DNA of 64,000 nt, from contig OY729419.2 of the NCBI GenBank assembly GCA_963422285.2, forward strand, positions 1,798,001 to 1,862,000. The letters are read 5' to 3'. Made by a program: the position numbers and the translations under genes. Below the pieces are notes generated by a model, which ran no database searches, had not been told where the DNA came from, and saw only the letters and a list, made by a program, of their open reading frames with translations. The DNA is from VXYL01 sp963422285 (GTDB taxonomy: Bacteria > Pseudomonadota > Gammaproteobacteria > Pseudomonadales > Azotimanducaceae). Shown in pieces: positions 1 to 9,124 of the stretch (positions are counted from its first letter, which is position 1; every line of letters begins with the position of its first letter).

Positions 1-476
1 GGGCAGCACCGCCGGTCGCCGCGCCCTGCGGACGAGGGAGCCTTGGGCTTCCACGGCCCGGTAGAGCTCGACGGTGTATTCCGTCACGCGCCAAGCCATG
101 TTCGGGTCCGCCTCGGACTGGAACTCCAGCAGGATGAACAGGCAGTCCCGAGGCCGGAGCGGTGGCCGCTTGCGCGCGGGAGGGTCGCCGCGCTTGCCTT
201 TGCGCCTGTAGGCGACGCGCCAGACCTGGTCGCCGAGGCGACGGCGAAAGTCCCGGGTGACCCACTCGGCGGGAACGCGGCCGAGGGGCGCAGGTCGAGG
301 GCGGCGAGGACCTCGGGGCCGAACGCGCTGCCACGATCAGCCCCGAGGTAGCGCAGCATGTCCACGATCATCCGTCGGTGTCCGTAGAACCTTTTGTAGG
401 GGCCGCCGCTGGGGCGCCTCTCGGCGGCGGCCGTGCACAGCGTATCGCGATTTTCACTTGGGGTTGATCGTGCCAT
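1..476 (-). pseudogene. Rpn/PD-(D/E)XK putative transposase-nuclease, frameshifted and cut by window edge
   Basis: Remnant of a recombination-promoting nuclease (Rpn) type protein. Reading leftwards from about 476, one frame gives PYKRFYGHRRMIVDML, the usual N-terminal signature. After a run of four C near 283-286 the homology moves to another frame, which reads VPAEWVTRDFRRRLGDQVW and then DCLFILLEFQSEADPNMAW, and continues open to base 1. The ILLEFQSE stretch resembles the PD-(D/E)XK core of the family. A one-base indel in the C run explains the break. This could be a real inactivating mutation or a sequencing error. The 3' part lies outside the window. Confidence 0.6.
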
Positions 477-1066
477 CCGGACACTGCAGGACAAGCGCAG
501 CGGAACGTATGTGGGACAATGCTGATTTTCGTGTAGGAGAATGTCCCGAAGAGTTAGCGTTCAGAATGCTCACAGCCGAGACGTGTTTGAAATAGTAACT
601 ATCTACCTGAGTATCCAAGCTACAATATATGGTGTTTTTTTGAAGGCATGACTACTATCGGTAGTGGTCTAGTTTGGAACTCTCGTTGCCATGCCGAACC
701 ATCAATCCACCCGATGCGGGTGGCCGCGTCGCTATGGGACGCTCTATGCAGCAGCAAGGGATGTCCTATTTCAAACCAAGCCGCCAACTATTTTTCAAAG
801 TAGGCCGCTACCCTGCTGCGCCCACTATGCATAGCGCCTGGGATAATGCTGCATATAGCTCCCTTTGAAATACCGTAGAAACAGCCCGCGTCCGCTTGCG
901 GCCAGTGGCTCCATGTTGCGCGGCGCATAGTGGCCGCAGGCCGCATAGAGGGCGGATAAAACTCCGCCATTGCGATGCTCTGGCCCTGCCGCGATGCTCG
1001 CCGCCTGCCGTCGTTGTGCGGGGCCTCGATCTACACGCCGGTTGGGAACAGCGTACACTTGGCGTT
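477..1066. other. intergenic region with AT-rich patch and imperfect inverted repeats
   Basis: No credible gene is seen. Bases 590-660 are clearly AT-richer than the surroundings. Between about 805 and 950, two copies of a related segment face each other: CCACTATGC at 821-829 and its complement GCATAGTGG at 923-931, with further partial similarity outward. This could be a decayed miniature mobile element or a structured leader of the downstream flavoenzyme gene. Neither is proven. Confidence 0.3.
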
Positions 1067-2200
1067 ATGGAAGTCTACAATGGCAGCCAGACGCCTCTTG
1101 CCCGAGCCCAAGCGCTGAAACCGGCAATCACCGCTGCCGCGGATGCCGTCGATGCCCAGCGCGAGCTGCCGACGGCGCTGGCCGGCGAGATGAAAGCGCT
1201 GGGCCTGTTCCGGCTGCTGGCACCGCGTTCGGTGGGTGGCGAAGAGATGGACTGGCCAGCCTACTTGGAGGTGGTGCGCACCGTCGCCTACGCCGACGGC
1301 AGCGTCGGCTGGTGCTTCAACCAGGGCGCGGTGTTCGCCACCACCTGCTGCCGGGCTCCCGCGGCACTGGCCGAGGAGGTCTGGGGCGATCCGCGCACCG
1401 TGGTGGCCAACGGGCCGCCGCAAGGTGCGGTGGAGGTGCGTTCGGTGGCGGGCGGCGTCCGTCTCACCGGACGGTGGATGTTCTCCAGTGGCTGTCGCCA
1501 TGCCAACTGGATCGCCGCGCTCTCCGGCGGCCGCGGACAGCCGCCGCAGCTGCATCTGCTGCCCCGGGACGAGGTGGAGTTCGTCGACGTCTGGCAGGTG
1601 AGCGGTCTGCGCGGCACCGGCAGCTTCAGCTTTCGCGTTCGGGATCTGTTCGTGCCCGAGGCGCGCACCATGCGCCTCGACGTGCCGCCCCGGGAACCGG
1701 GACCCGTCTATGTCATTCCCCAGGGTCTGCTGTTCGCCATGGGCTTCGGCTGCGTCGCCCTCGGCGTGGCCCGCGCCGGCCTCGATGCCACCATCGAACT
1801 GTGCAGCGACAAGCGTCCCCGCTTCGGCTCGCGACCGTTGTGCGAGGAGCCGGTGATCCAACAGCAAGTGGGCAAGGCCGAGGCCAAGTGGCGAGCAGCC
1901 AAGGCGCTGCTGCACGAAACCGCCTCGTCGGTCTGGGAGTCCGTGAGCGCCACGGGACGAATCTCCATGGCCGAACGAATCCAGCTGCGCATGGCCGGCA
2001 CCCATGCCATCCGCCAGTCTGCCGAGGTGGTGGACATCGCCTACAACCTCAGCGGCTCGACGGCCATCTTCGCCGATCGCGCCATCCAGCGCCGCTTCCA
2101 GGACATCCACGTCATCACCCAGCAAGTACAAGGCCGCGAAGCGCACTACGAAACCGCGGGGCAGTTCTTCCTTGGGCTGGAACCGAAAGGGGTGATCTGA
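1067..2200 (+). CDS. acyl-CoA dehydrogenase-fold flavoprotein (possible group D flavin monooxygenase)
   Basis: A 377-residue protein with the acyl-CoA dehydrogenase / two-component flavin monooxygenase fold. An N-terminal helical domain contains ELPTALAGEMKALGLFRLL. It is followed by the YADGSVGWCFNQGA segment, which lines the active site in this family, then a middle beta domain (TGRWMFSSGCRHANWI, about residues 140-155) and a C-terminal four-helix domain. Relatives such as HsaA hydroxylate aromatic substrates with reduced flavin; others are true dehydrogenases, and the sequence alone does not say which applies here. The ATG at 1067 was chosen because the family N-terminus begins just after it; the open frame runs back to 896 without recognisable homology. 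No reductase or thioesterase partner lies next to it. Its 3' end overlaps the convergent protease gene. Confidence 0.75.
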   Translation: MEVYNGSQTPLARAQALKPAITAAADAVDAQRELPTALAGEMKALGLFRLLAPRSVGGEEMDWPAYLEVVRTVAYADGSVGWCFNQGAVFATTCCRAPAALAEEVWGDPRTVVANGPPQGAVEVRSVAGGVRLTGRWMFSSGCRHANWIAALSGGRGQPPQLHLLPRDEVEFVDVWQVSGLRGTGSFSFRVRDLFVPEARTMRLDVPPREPGPVYVIPQGLLFAMGFGCVALGVARAGLDATIELCSDKRPRFGSRPLCEEPVIQQQVGKAEAKWRAAKALLHETASSVWESVSATGRISMAERIQLRMAGTHAIRQSAEVVDIAYNLSGSTAIFADRAIQRRFQDIHVITQQVQGREAHYETAGQFFLGLEPKGVI

Positions 2201-2624
2201 CCTGCACGCCGGTCGCCCCTCGGATGTCGCCAGTCGATAGCCGAGGACGCGCGGCTGCCACGATTGCCGACGGCCTGTTCGGACTGACCGTCACCGTTTG
2301 CCGCAGGGCATGGACGACTAGATCCATATCTTCCGACGAAACCGCGCCGAGCAATACGAAGCTCCCCAGCACCAGGGCACCGGCGAAGCAGGCACGATTG
2401 CCAAAGCGAACCTGCACCGGACCGACATAGTCGCATTTGCGCCTCTTGCCGTCCGCCGTCGTTACTTCGCGCTGCTCCAGTGTTTCGAGGTTCAGTTGAA
2501 CGGCAACGTGTTCCGGTATGCACAGCGTCGCGGCGCCAGTGTCCACAAGCGCTTCCACTTCCATCGGTGCCAGACTGGTGTGCCGTGGATTGGACAGCAC
2601 GATGTGGGTACGGCTATGCCCCAC
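2115..2624 (-). CDS. retropepsin-like (clan AA) aspartic protease family protein
   Basis: A 169-residue protein of the bacterial retroviral-type aspartic protease family. The catalytic signature is VEALVDTGAATLCIPEHVA near residue 25, with DTGA as the active-site motif, and a later FVLLGAVSSEDMDLVV segment matches the conserved hydrophobic-Gly half of the fold. The start is taken as GTG at 2624 because homologues begin with a short basic stretch followed by THIVLSNPRH. An open frame extends upstream to 2861 but is low-complexity Arg/Ser sequence with no homology. No strong ribosome binding site is visible. The 3' end overlaps the convergent flavoenzyme gene by 86 bases, so the last 25-30 residues may be read-through beyond the native end. 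The substrate is unknown. Such proteins are often encoded near toxin or nuclease genes, which is not conclusive here. Confidence 0.65.
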   Translation of the reverse strand: MGHSRTHIVLSNPRHTSLAPMEVEALVDTGAATLCIPEHVAVQLNLETLEQREVTTADGKRRKCDYVGPVQVRFGNRACFAGALVLGSFVLLGAVSSEDMDLVVHALRQTVTVSPNRPSAIVAAARPRLSTGDIRGATGVQVRSPLSVPAQGRTAPRFRSALRGLVLAG

Positions 2625-2905
2625 GGAGCCGCGTACGCCTGCTTGCACAAGCAGGCATGGTGACGCCTGCGAGCGCGGGAAGCAGCAGGATGCGCATCCG
2701 CCGGATCGTCGTCGAGGGCGCTGGGAAAGTCGCCGCGCAGCAGTTCCCGGGACGGCTGAAGCGTCCAGGCAAGCCGACGAGCGGCCAGCGAAAGGCGATT
2801 CGCCACGCCCCAGGTGGCGTTCGTTGGCCAGCCGGAACCGGCATCGAGAGGGGTGTCGCAATCCGCCCGCGGCGGTGTAGTGTCTCGAGGTCGAACGATA
2901 CCCGC

Positions 2906-4954
2906 CTAGATGTTATCCGTATTGGGGCCGCCGCCAACGGCGGGGCCGCCGCCAACGGCGCGGGGCCCGTCCATGCCTTGCTGGGGGAACGGCTCGTCTT
3001 CGTCGTTGCCGGCATCCGCCCAACGCCGCAGTCTTGGCCGAGGCTTCTCGTTCGCCGTGCCGGTCAGCTCCGCCGCCACTCGGCTGTCCTGGAACTGCAA
3101 CTCGTGCAGGGTGTAGTAGATGCCCCGGGCGGCGATCAACTCGTCGTGGGTGCCGAGTTCCTTCACGATGCCGTGATGCAGCACCAGCACCCGGTCGCAT
3201 TCCTGGATGGTCTGCAGGCGGTGGGCGATGATGATGGAAGTGCGCCCCTCGGTGAGCTTGTGCAGGGCGTCCTGGATGACGAGCTCGGTGCCGGTGTCGA
3301 TGGACGAGGTGGCCTCGTCGAGCACCAGTATCTCCGGGTCGCCGGCCAGCACCCGGGCGAAGGCGAGCAGCTGCTGCTGGCCTTGGGAGAGATTGTGGCC
3401 GCGCTCGGCGAGCTCGGTGTCGTAACCGTCGGGCAGCTGGCGGATGAATGGATCGGCATTCACCACCCGGGCCGCCCACATGGCGCGCTCGCGAGTGATC
3501 TCCGGATTGTTGAGCGAGATGTTCTCCAGCACGGTGCCGGAGAAGATGTGGAAGTCCTGCAGCACGACGCCGACGCGCTTGCGCAGGTCGGCGCTGGCGA
3601 TGCGGTTCACGTCCACGCCGTCTAAGAAGATCATGCCGTCGTCGAAGTCGTAGAAGCGCGCCAGCAGACGGATCGCCGTGCTCTTGCCGGAACCGGTGGG
3701 GCCGACGATAGCCAGCTTCTCGCCCGGCGCGATGGCGAACGAGACGCCCTTCAGCACCGGCTCGCCGCCGGGGTAGGCGAAGCGGACATCGCGGAAGTCC
3801 ACCTCGCCCCGCAGCCGCTCGGGCAGCTGCACCGGCTGTTCCGGCTCGTGCAGCCGCTCGTCCCAGTCGAGGGCCTGGAAGATGCGCTCGCCGGAGGCCA
3901 TGGAGCGGAACAGAACGTTGAAGAACCGGCCCACGGACTCGATGGGCATGATCATCTGGTTGATGTAGTGAGTGAACATGATCATCACGCCGAGGCTGAT
4001 GGATTCCTGCACCACTTCGCCGCCGCCGAACCAAAGCACGCACACGGTGGCGATGCTGGCGAGGCTCATGTTGAAGGTCTCGAACGCCACCTCGTAGTTG
4101 ATGGCGCGGAACTCCTGGCGACGGTTGTCCTTGTTCAAGACGCCGTATTGCTCGGCGTTCATGGCTTCCCGGCCCGACAGCTGCACCACTTCGATGCCAA
4201 CCAGGTCTTCCTGCATGTACTGGTTGAGAGCCGAGACGGAGTCGCGGATAAGACGGAATATCCGGCGCATGGCCATGCGGAACAGGTAGGTGGACACCGC
4301 CGCGACGGGAATCATCGCCAAGCCGAAGCCGGTGAGGTAGACGCTCATGTCCAGCATGATGGCCAGGGACAGGAAGAACGGCAGCACCACCCCGGCCCGG
4401 CCCACGAAGCCAGTGAGCAGTTCGAACAAATTCTCCACATCATTGGTGACCCGGGTCATCACCCGGCCCACGGCGACATGGTCGTAGAAGGAGGCTGGCT
4501 TGCGCTCCAGAGAGGCGAACAGGTCGATGCGCAGATCGCGCAGGGACTTCAAGGCGCCGCTGGTCAGCAGCAACTGCTGCGCCAGGTTGATGACGGTCTG
4601 CACCAGAAACATGGCGACGAACATCAGCACCGCTGCCGTCAACGGCGCCGTGGAAAGAGCATCCGTCAGCCAGTCAAGCACCGTCAGCAGGTGGTAGTGT
4701 GGCATGTTCGCCGCGGCTTCGTTGGGCACCAGGATCTCGTCGATGATGATGCGGTTCTGCAACACCGGGATCAGCGCAGCCAGCCCGGAGCCGACGACGA
4801 TGAGCAGCGCGCTGGCGATCAGCGTGATGCGGTAGGGCTTGGTCCACTTGAGCAGGCGCAGGAACAGGCGCATATTGAGCGCCTGATGGGTCAGCTCCTT
4901 ATCGAAGGCCGAGTAGTTGCGCGCCGGCTGCGCACGCATCGCGGCACCATTCAT
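2906..4954 (-). CDS. ABC exporter half-transporter, MdlB/MsbA type (permease + ATPase)
   Basis: A 682-residue fused ABC exporter subunit. The membrane domain occupies about residues 30-335, with six predicted helices beginning at ITLIASALLIVVGSGLAAL. The nucleotide-binding domain is at about 385-620 and has Walker A GPTGSGKST (about 420), signature LSQGQQQ (about 520) and Walker B ILVLDEATSS with the catalytic Glu intact. The C-terminal 45 residues are a charged tail with a GGGP-type repeat. The start codon overlaps the stop of the preceding ABC gene (ATGA at 4951-4954), so the two are translationally coupled. They probably form a heterodimer in the inner membrane, like MdlA/MdlB (SmdA/SmdB). 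The exported substrate is unknown. Confidence 0.9.
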   Translation of the reverse strand: MNGAAMRAQPARNYSAFDKELTHQALNMRLFLRLLKWTKPYRITLIASALLIVVGSGLAALIPVLQNRIIIDEILVPNEAAANMPHYHLLTVLDWLTDALSTAPLTAAVLMFVAMFLVQTVINLAQQLLLTSGALKSLRDLRIDLFASLERKPASFYDHVAVGRVMTRVTNDVENLFELLTGFVGRAGVVLPFFLSLAIMLDMSVYLTGFGLAMIPVAAVSTYLFRMAMRRIFRLIRDSVSALNQYMQEDLVGIEVVQLSGREAMNAEQYGVLNKDNRRQEFRAINYEVAFETFNMSLASIATVCVLWFGGGEVVQESISLGVMIMFTHYINQMIMPIESVGRFFNVLFRSMASGERIFQALDWDERLHEPEQPVQLPERLRGEVDFRDVRFAYPGGEPVLKGVSFAIAPGEKLAIVGPTGSGKSTAIRLLARFYDFDDGMIFLDGVDVNRIASADLRKRVGVVLQDFHIFSGTVLENISLNNPEITRERAMWAARVVNADPFIRQLPDGYDTELAERGHNLSQGQQQLLAFARVLAGDPEILVLDEATSSIDTGTELVIQDALHKLTEGRTSIIIAHRLQTIQECDRVLVLHHGIVKELGTHDELIAARGIYYTLHELQFQDSRVAAELTGTANEKPRPRLRRWADAGNDEDEPFPQQGMDGPRAVGGGPAVGGGPNTDNI

Positions 4955-6843
4955 GCGTCCCCCTGCACGGCTAGGGCGGGCAGTGCTTCTTCGGCGTCGG
5001 TTTCGAGGTCGTGCAGCAGGGCGCTCTTGCGCGAACGGTCCCGGTCCTGGTTGCTCTGCACGGCCTCCAGCTCGGCGTAGTAGCCGTTGCTGGCCAGCAG
5101 CTGCCGGTGGCTGCCGGACTCCAGCACCCGGCCGTTGTCGATCACATAGATGCGATCGGCGTGGCGGGCCGTGGATACCCGATGGGAGATCAGCACCGTC
5201 GTCTTGTCGCCGCGCAGCCGCTGCAGGCCGCTCAGGATCTTCTCCTCGGTCTCGGTATCGACGCTGGAGAAGCAGTCGTCAAGCAGCAGCACCTCGGCGT
5301 CGCGGATCAATCCCCGGGCCAGGGTGGCGCGCTGCTTCTGGCCGCCGGACAGGGTGATGCCGCGCTCGCCGACGACGGTGTCGAGGCCGTCGGCCAGATC
5401 CTCGCGCACAGTGCTCGCCAGCCCTGCCGCATCGGCGGCGTCCCAAATAGCCTCGTCGCCGCGCTTCGGGTCGTCGTAGGTGAGATTCTCGCGCAGGGGG
5501 GCGGAGAACAGGAATGGGTCCTGGGGCACCAGCGTCACCAGCTGCCGCAAGCGTCGCACCGGAAAATCGCAGATGTCGTGGCCGTCCAGGAAGACGGTGC
5601 CCTTGGGCGTGTCCAGCATGCGCACCGCCGCCTTCAGGATGGTGGATTTGCCGGCACCGACCCGACCAAGCAGCGCCACGGTTTCGCCGCTGTCCACATG
5701 GATGTCGATGCCGGCGATGGTCGGCCGCGGGGCGCCGGGATGCCGGTAGCAGAAGCCGCGAAACTCCAAGCGTCCCTTGATTTCGCTCGGCAGCTGGCAG
5801 CGGGCATCGTCCACCACTTCGGGTTGGGCGTCGAGCACATCGAAGATGCGCTCGGTACCCGCCGCCGCGGCCACGAACATGGACAGCGACCAGCCGATGG
5901 ATGTCACCGAGTGGGTCATCATCATCAGGTAGGTGGAGAAGGCGGCCCAGGTGCCGATGCTGAGGTCCCCGGCCAGCACCAAGGCACCGCCGTAGAGCAT
6001 GATGACGAGCGGCGAGATATTGGTGGCCAGGTTCATCGCCACGTCCATGAACTGCTGGTAACGGGTGGCGCGATAGAACTTCTGCGCGTAGACCGTGCTG
6101 GTGCGCTGGAAGCGGGCGATTTCGTGATCCTCCTGGGCCATGGCCTGAATGGTGCGGATGCCGTTCAGGTTCTCCTGGGTGAACGAGGTCACCGCCGCCA
6201 TGGCCTCCTGCCGTTCCCGATAGTACGGGAACATGCCGCGCGCCATGAAGAAGCCGATGAGGGCGACGAAGGGCAGGGGAATCACCGTCCAGGCGGTCAG
6301 CTCCGGCGACATGTCGAGCATGAAGTAGAGGCTGGTGGCCAAGCCGAACACCACGGTGACGATCTGCACCCAGCCGAAGGACACCGCCATGCGCACCATG
6401 CGCACGTCGTTGACGGCCCGGGACATCAGGTCGCCGGTGTCGAAGCGATTGAAGAAGGTGGGGCCCTGGTACTGGACATGGTTGAAGAGCCGCTTGCGCA
6501 GGTCGTAGCAGACGGCGATGGAGACGCGCCGCAGCGCCCGCCGGGAGACGACGTGGACGGCGGCCTGCACCACGACCAGGGCGAGAATCCCCAGCGCGGG
6601 CCATTTGAAGTTGGCCGGAATGTCGGCATCGGCCAAGCTGTCGATGGCTATGCGCATCAGCTGCGGCACCAGGTTGACGGCCAGCCGCGTCAGCAGCAGG
6701 CCGAGGATGGCGAGCACCAGTACCCAGGCGTAGCGCCTGACGTAGGGGGAGAGCCGCTTCAGGTGCCCGAGATGCTTGAACGACGAGCGTTCCCGGGTCG
6801 CCTTGCTGATCGTGCCGTAGCCGCCTCCGAACCTCATGGCCAT
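4951..6843 (-). CDS. ABC exporter half-transporter, MdlA type with degenerate ATPase site
   Basis: A 630-residue partner of the adjacent ABC half-transporter. The membrane domain (about residues 40-330) is followed by a nucleotide-binding domain with Walker A GRVGAGKST (about 393) and signature LSGGQKQR (about 494). Walker B reads VLLLDDCFSS, so Asp replaces the catalytic Glu; this is the usual sign of the non-catalytic half of a heterodimeric exporter and matches MdlA. The complete LSGGQ motif would serve the consensus ATP site formed with the partner. The start ATG at 6843 is preceded by GGAGA; a second in-frame ATG lies six bases later. First gene of a two-gene operon, with 4-base overlap to the next. 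Confidence 0.9.
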   Translation of the reverse strand: MAMRFGGGYGTISKATRERSSFKHLGHLKRLSPYVRRYAWVLVLAILGLLLTRLAVNLVPQLMRIAIDSLADADIPANFKWPALGILALVVVQAAVHVVSRRALRRVSIAVCYDLRKRLFNHVQYQGPTFFNRFDTGDLMSRAVNDVRMVRMAVSFGWVQIVTVVFGLATSLYFMLDMSPELTAWTVIPLPFVALIGFFMARGMFPYYRERQEAMAAVTSFTQENLNGIRTIQAMAQEDHEIARFQRTSTVYAQKFYRATRYQQFMDVAMNLATNISPLVIMLYGGALVLAGDLSIGTWAAFSTYLMMMTHSVTSIGWSLSMFVAAAAGTERIFDVLDAQPEVVDDARCQLPSEIKGRLEFRGFCYRHPGAPRPTIAGIDIHVDSGETVALLGRVGAGKSTILKAAVRMLDTPKGTVFLDGHDICDFPVRRLRQLVTLVPQDPFLFSAPLRENLTYDDPKRGDEAIWDAADAAGLASTVREDLADGLDTVVGERGITLSGGQKQRATLARGLIRDAEVLLLDDCFSSVDTETEEKILSGLQRLRGDKTTVLISHRVSTARHADRIYVIDNGRVLESGSHRQLLASNGYYAELEAVQSNQDRDRSRKSALLHDLETDAEEALPALAVQGDA

Positions 6844-7267
6844 TCTCCGGTCGGGCCGTCGAAGAGCGACGGCAGGCGAGATCGGATGCGATCCGGGCAG
6901 GCAGGCAGGCTTGGCAACAAAATGCAGGGTTGGCAGCGGGGAAGCCGCCTATGATACACCAAAGTGGCCCGTGCCGGGAGTCCAAATCACGGAGAAGCCA
7001 AGCAGGTCCAGCAGGGGGCGTAGGGAGCACATAGTCCGCTCCGCGTTTGCACGAGAGGGCTTCGCCAATGCGGAAGAGGAAACGCCGTCGGAGGCGGCGA
7101 AGATGGACTTCGAGTCGGCGCAGAGCATGCTGCGCGGAGCCGTGTCGGAGGGCGCGACGACGTCAGCGGCACTCGTTGCCCTCCCGTCGCACTGAACCGC
7201 CCGGCGCTGCAACCCAGCGCAGCAGCGGCCGGCCGCAAGACGCTGCAGCGGGCAAGGCTGCTATGCC
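6844..7267. other. intergenic region, no gene seen
   Basis: Lies between the divergent ABC operon and the decayed golvesin/ABC-2 gene. Open frames here look like random GC-rich translation. It contains the left copy of a 30-bp imperfect direct repeat (7041-7070) and presumably the promoter of the ABC pair, but I see no convincing -35/-10. Confidence 0.4.
7041..7070 (+). repeat. 30-bp imperfect direct repeat, left copy
   Basis: Begins CCGCGTTTGC and ends CAATG. It matches 9072-9101 at 26 of 30 positions in the same orientation. The two copies bracket the pseudogene at 7268-9041. Confidence 0.5.
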
Positions 7268-9041
7268 ATGCGGATGATGTTCGCTGGCGCGGTCAACGAG
7301 TGCTTGGCTGTGGCTTTCGCCAAAATGCGGTCCGCGCGGCGTATTGTGCGCACTTGGGTGTTCGTCGCGCTCGGCTTGGGCGCGATGATCGGCGCCTATC
7401 TCTACTACTCCGATGTCCACGCCAGCAACTCGACCGCGTTCATCGGCGCCGGCTACTCGCAGCCTCGCTTCACGGCAGCGTATTCCAACAGCTGCGTGCT
7501 GTGGTTCTTCATGGTGGCCGTGGTGTTCCTCGCGTTCGACATGCGTCGCCGCGACGAGCGCGAACACATGGCCGAAGTGCTCGACGCGCGGCCGTTCTCG
7601 AGCATCTCGCTCGTCGGCGGCTGGCTGCTGCCGCTCCCGGTCGCGCTGGCGACGATTCAGACGCTCGGCATGGTCGGCCAAGCCGCCGGCTGGCACTAGA
7701 GCCACTACCGGCAGCCGCCGCGCTTGGGTTCCTGCTTGTCGACAGCGTGCCGGCGCTTGCTCTCTGGTGCGCACTCGTGTTCTTTCTGGCGGCCGCGCTG
7801 CGTGGTTGCCATCGTCGCGCTGGGCCTGCTCGTCATCCACATGTGGAGCTACGCGCTGGAGCCATCGTACCTGCTGCATGTCCACGACAACTGGGCGTCG
7901 GACCTAGCGCCGCGCTTGCCTGATCTGCAAGACCTTCTGCACCGGACGTCCATGCTTTCGCTGGCAGCGGCGTTCGTGCTTTGGGCAGCGCTGCGTCAGC
8001 GCGCCGACGGCAGATGTCGTACTCGTCCGGCGTTGCTGGCGGAACTGCGCCGTCGGCACTCTGGCGGCGGCTACGACGCCGCGGCACGAGCCGTGGCCGT
8101 CGACGTGAAGCAGCTTGTCGGCGATTGGCTGGGCGACGCCGGGTTGCCGGGCTTCCTGGTTTCGCCGGCGCGCGTGGCGCGGCTGGCCGACGACGAAGCC
8201 GGCCGCGCTATCAGGTGCGTGTGCATATGCGCAACGACGAGCCGACGCCGGGCTTGGTGGAACTGCGCAACAGCCTCTACAACGGGGCTTTTCGTCGTGG
8301 CCCGTACCGCATGCCCAGCAACGCGACTGTGGAAATCGGCACCGTAGAGACGGAACCACCGAATCAGCTATGGCTGTACCCCTGCCTTGCGCTGAACCGC
8401 GATTCCATTCCGATATCGCTTCCTGCGGCAGTCGATTCAGCAAAGAGCAACGACGCACCGTTCGTGGGTACGCGCCCGAGCGATTGGCGCCCGCCCGCGG
8501 TCGAAGGAATAGTCGTTGACGACCTCGATACTGGATTTTCGGTGCAGAGGGGTGAGGACGACCCACGCCTCGACACCGACGCGGTGTTGGCGACAACGCC
8601 GCTGGATCAAGGCCTGCTGCCACCCGGCGACCTGGAGAATGGGCCCGTGTCCGGTTCCAGTCGGCCTGGGGCAGGTATCGGCGCACCGCCGCCGGAGCGC
8701 TGCCAAGCAGCGGCGACGCGCTGGCGGCATGCACGGCGGCGCTGCCGCACACCGGTCGTCGGCGCTTGGACTACTACTTGCCGGATCGCCTTCTGCCGGC
8801 AACCGCCGGCTATCCCGGCTCCGAACACGAGTTCTTCCCGATGCTGGACTCTTTCGACTTGAAGTTCGTTGTCGGCGGCGAAGAGACGCCGATCCGGTTC
8901 GAAGCGGCTGCGGCCAACATCGGCTGGAACAAGCTCGGCGACTTCTCGGTGTCCGAGGCGCATGTCCGGCTGGAAGTCGGCACCCGCAGCAATGGCGAGA
9001 TCGTAGTCACGGATGCGACTCGCTGGCTCCCGGCCGACTAG
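7268..9041 (+). pseudogene. decayed ABC-2 permease / golvesin-C domain protein with several frameshifts and a lost middle
   Basis: Remnant of a large multidomain membrane protein. The first frame (7268-7699) gives ABC-2 permease-like helices (AYLYYSDVHASNSTAF, VLWFFMVAVVFLAFDMRRR). Homology continues in a second frame (LEPLPAAAALGFLLVDS, about 7700-7800), then in a third (VAIVALGLLVIHMWSYAL, DLAPRLPDLQDLLHRTSML). At about 8030 it jumps to LLAELRRRHSGGGYDA and GDWLGDAGLPGFLVSPARV, which in intact relatives I recall follow an M1-peptidase-like domain, so that domain seems deleted. A further shift near 8205 gives RYQVRVHMRNDEPTPGLVEL and VVDDLDTGFSV. Another near 8665 gives RRRLDYYLPD, AAANIGWNKLGDFSV and VVTDATRWLP, typical of a golvesin C-terminal domain. 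At least four frameshifts plus an internal loss make it non-functional. Confidence 0.7.
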
Positions 9042-9071
9042 CTCCGAATGTACCACAGGTAGGGGCCTGCC

Positions 9072-9101
9072 CCGCGTTTGCGCGAGCGGGCGTCGACAAT
9101 G
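9072..9101 (+). repeat. 30-bp imperfect direct repeat, right copy
   Basis: Second copy of the 7041-7070 repeat with four mismatches, located 30 bases beyond the end of the pseudogene and just past the 3' end of the convergent ABC gene. The spacing suggests a unit boundary, although neither copy shows a terminal inverted structure. Confidence 0.5.
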
Positions 9102-9124
9102 ATCGAAGGGTCGGTTGCCAACCG

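Noticed and set aside
3848..5080. Long plus-strand open frames opposite the ABC exporter genes (also 5011-6954, 8516-11242, 11251-12702)
   Set aside because: They are His/Gly/Gln-rich antisense shadows of the minus-strand ABC genes, which carry full motif sets; high GC keeps the opposite strand free of stops.
7047..7277. Small frames near 7050-7270 on both strands
   Set aside because: Arg/Ala-rich random-looking translation with no ribosome binding site or homology.
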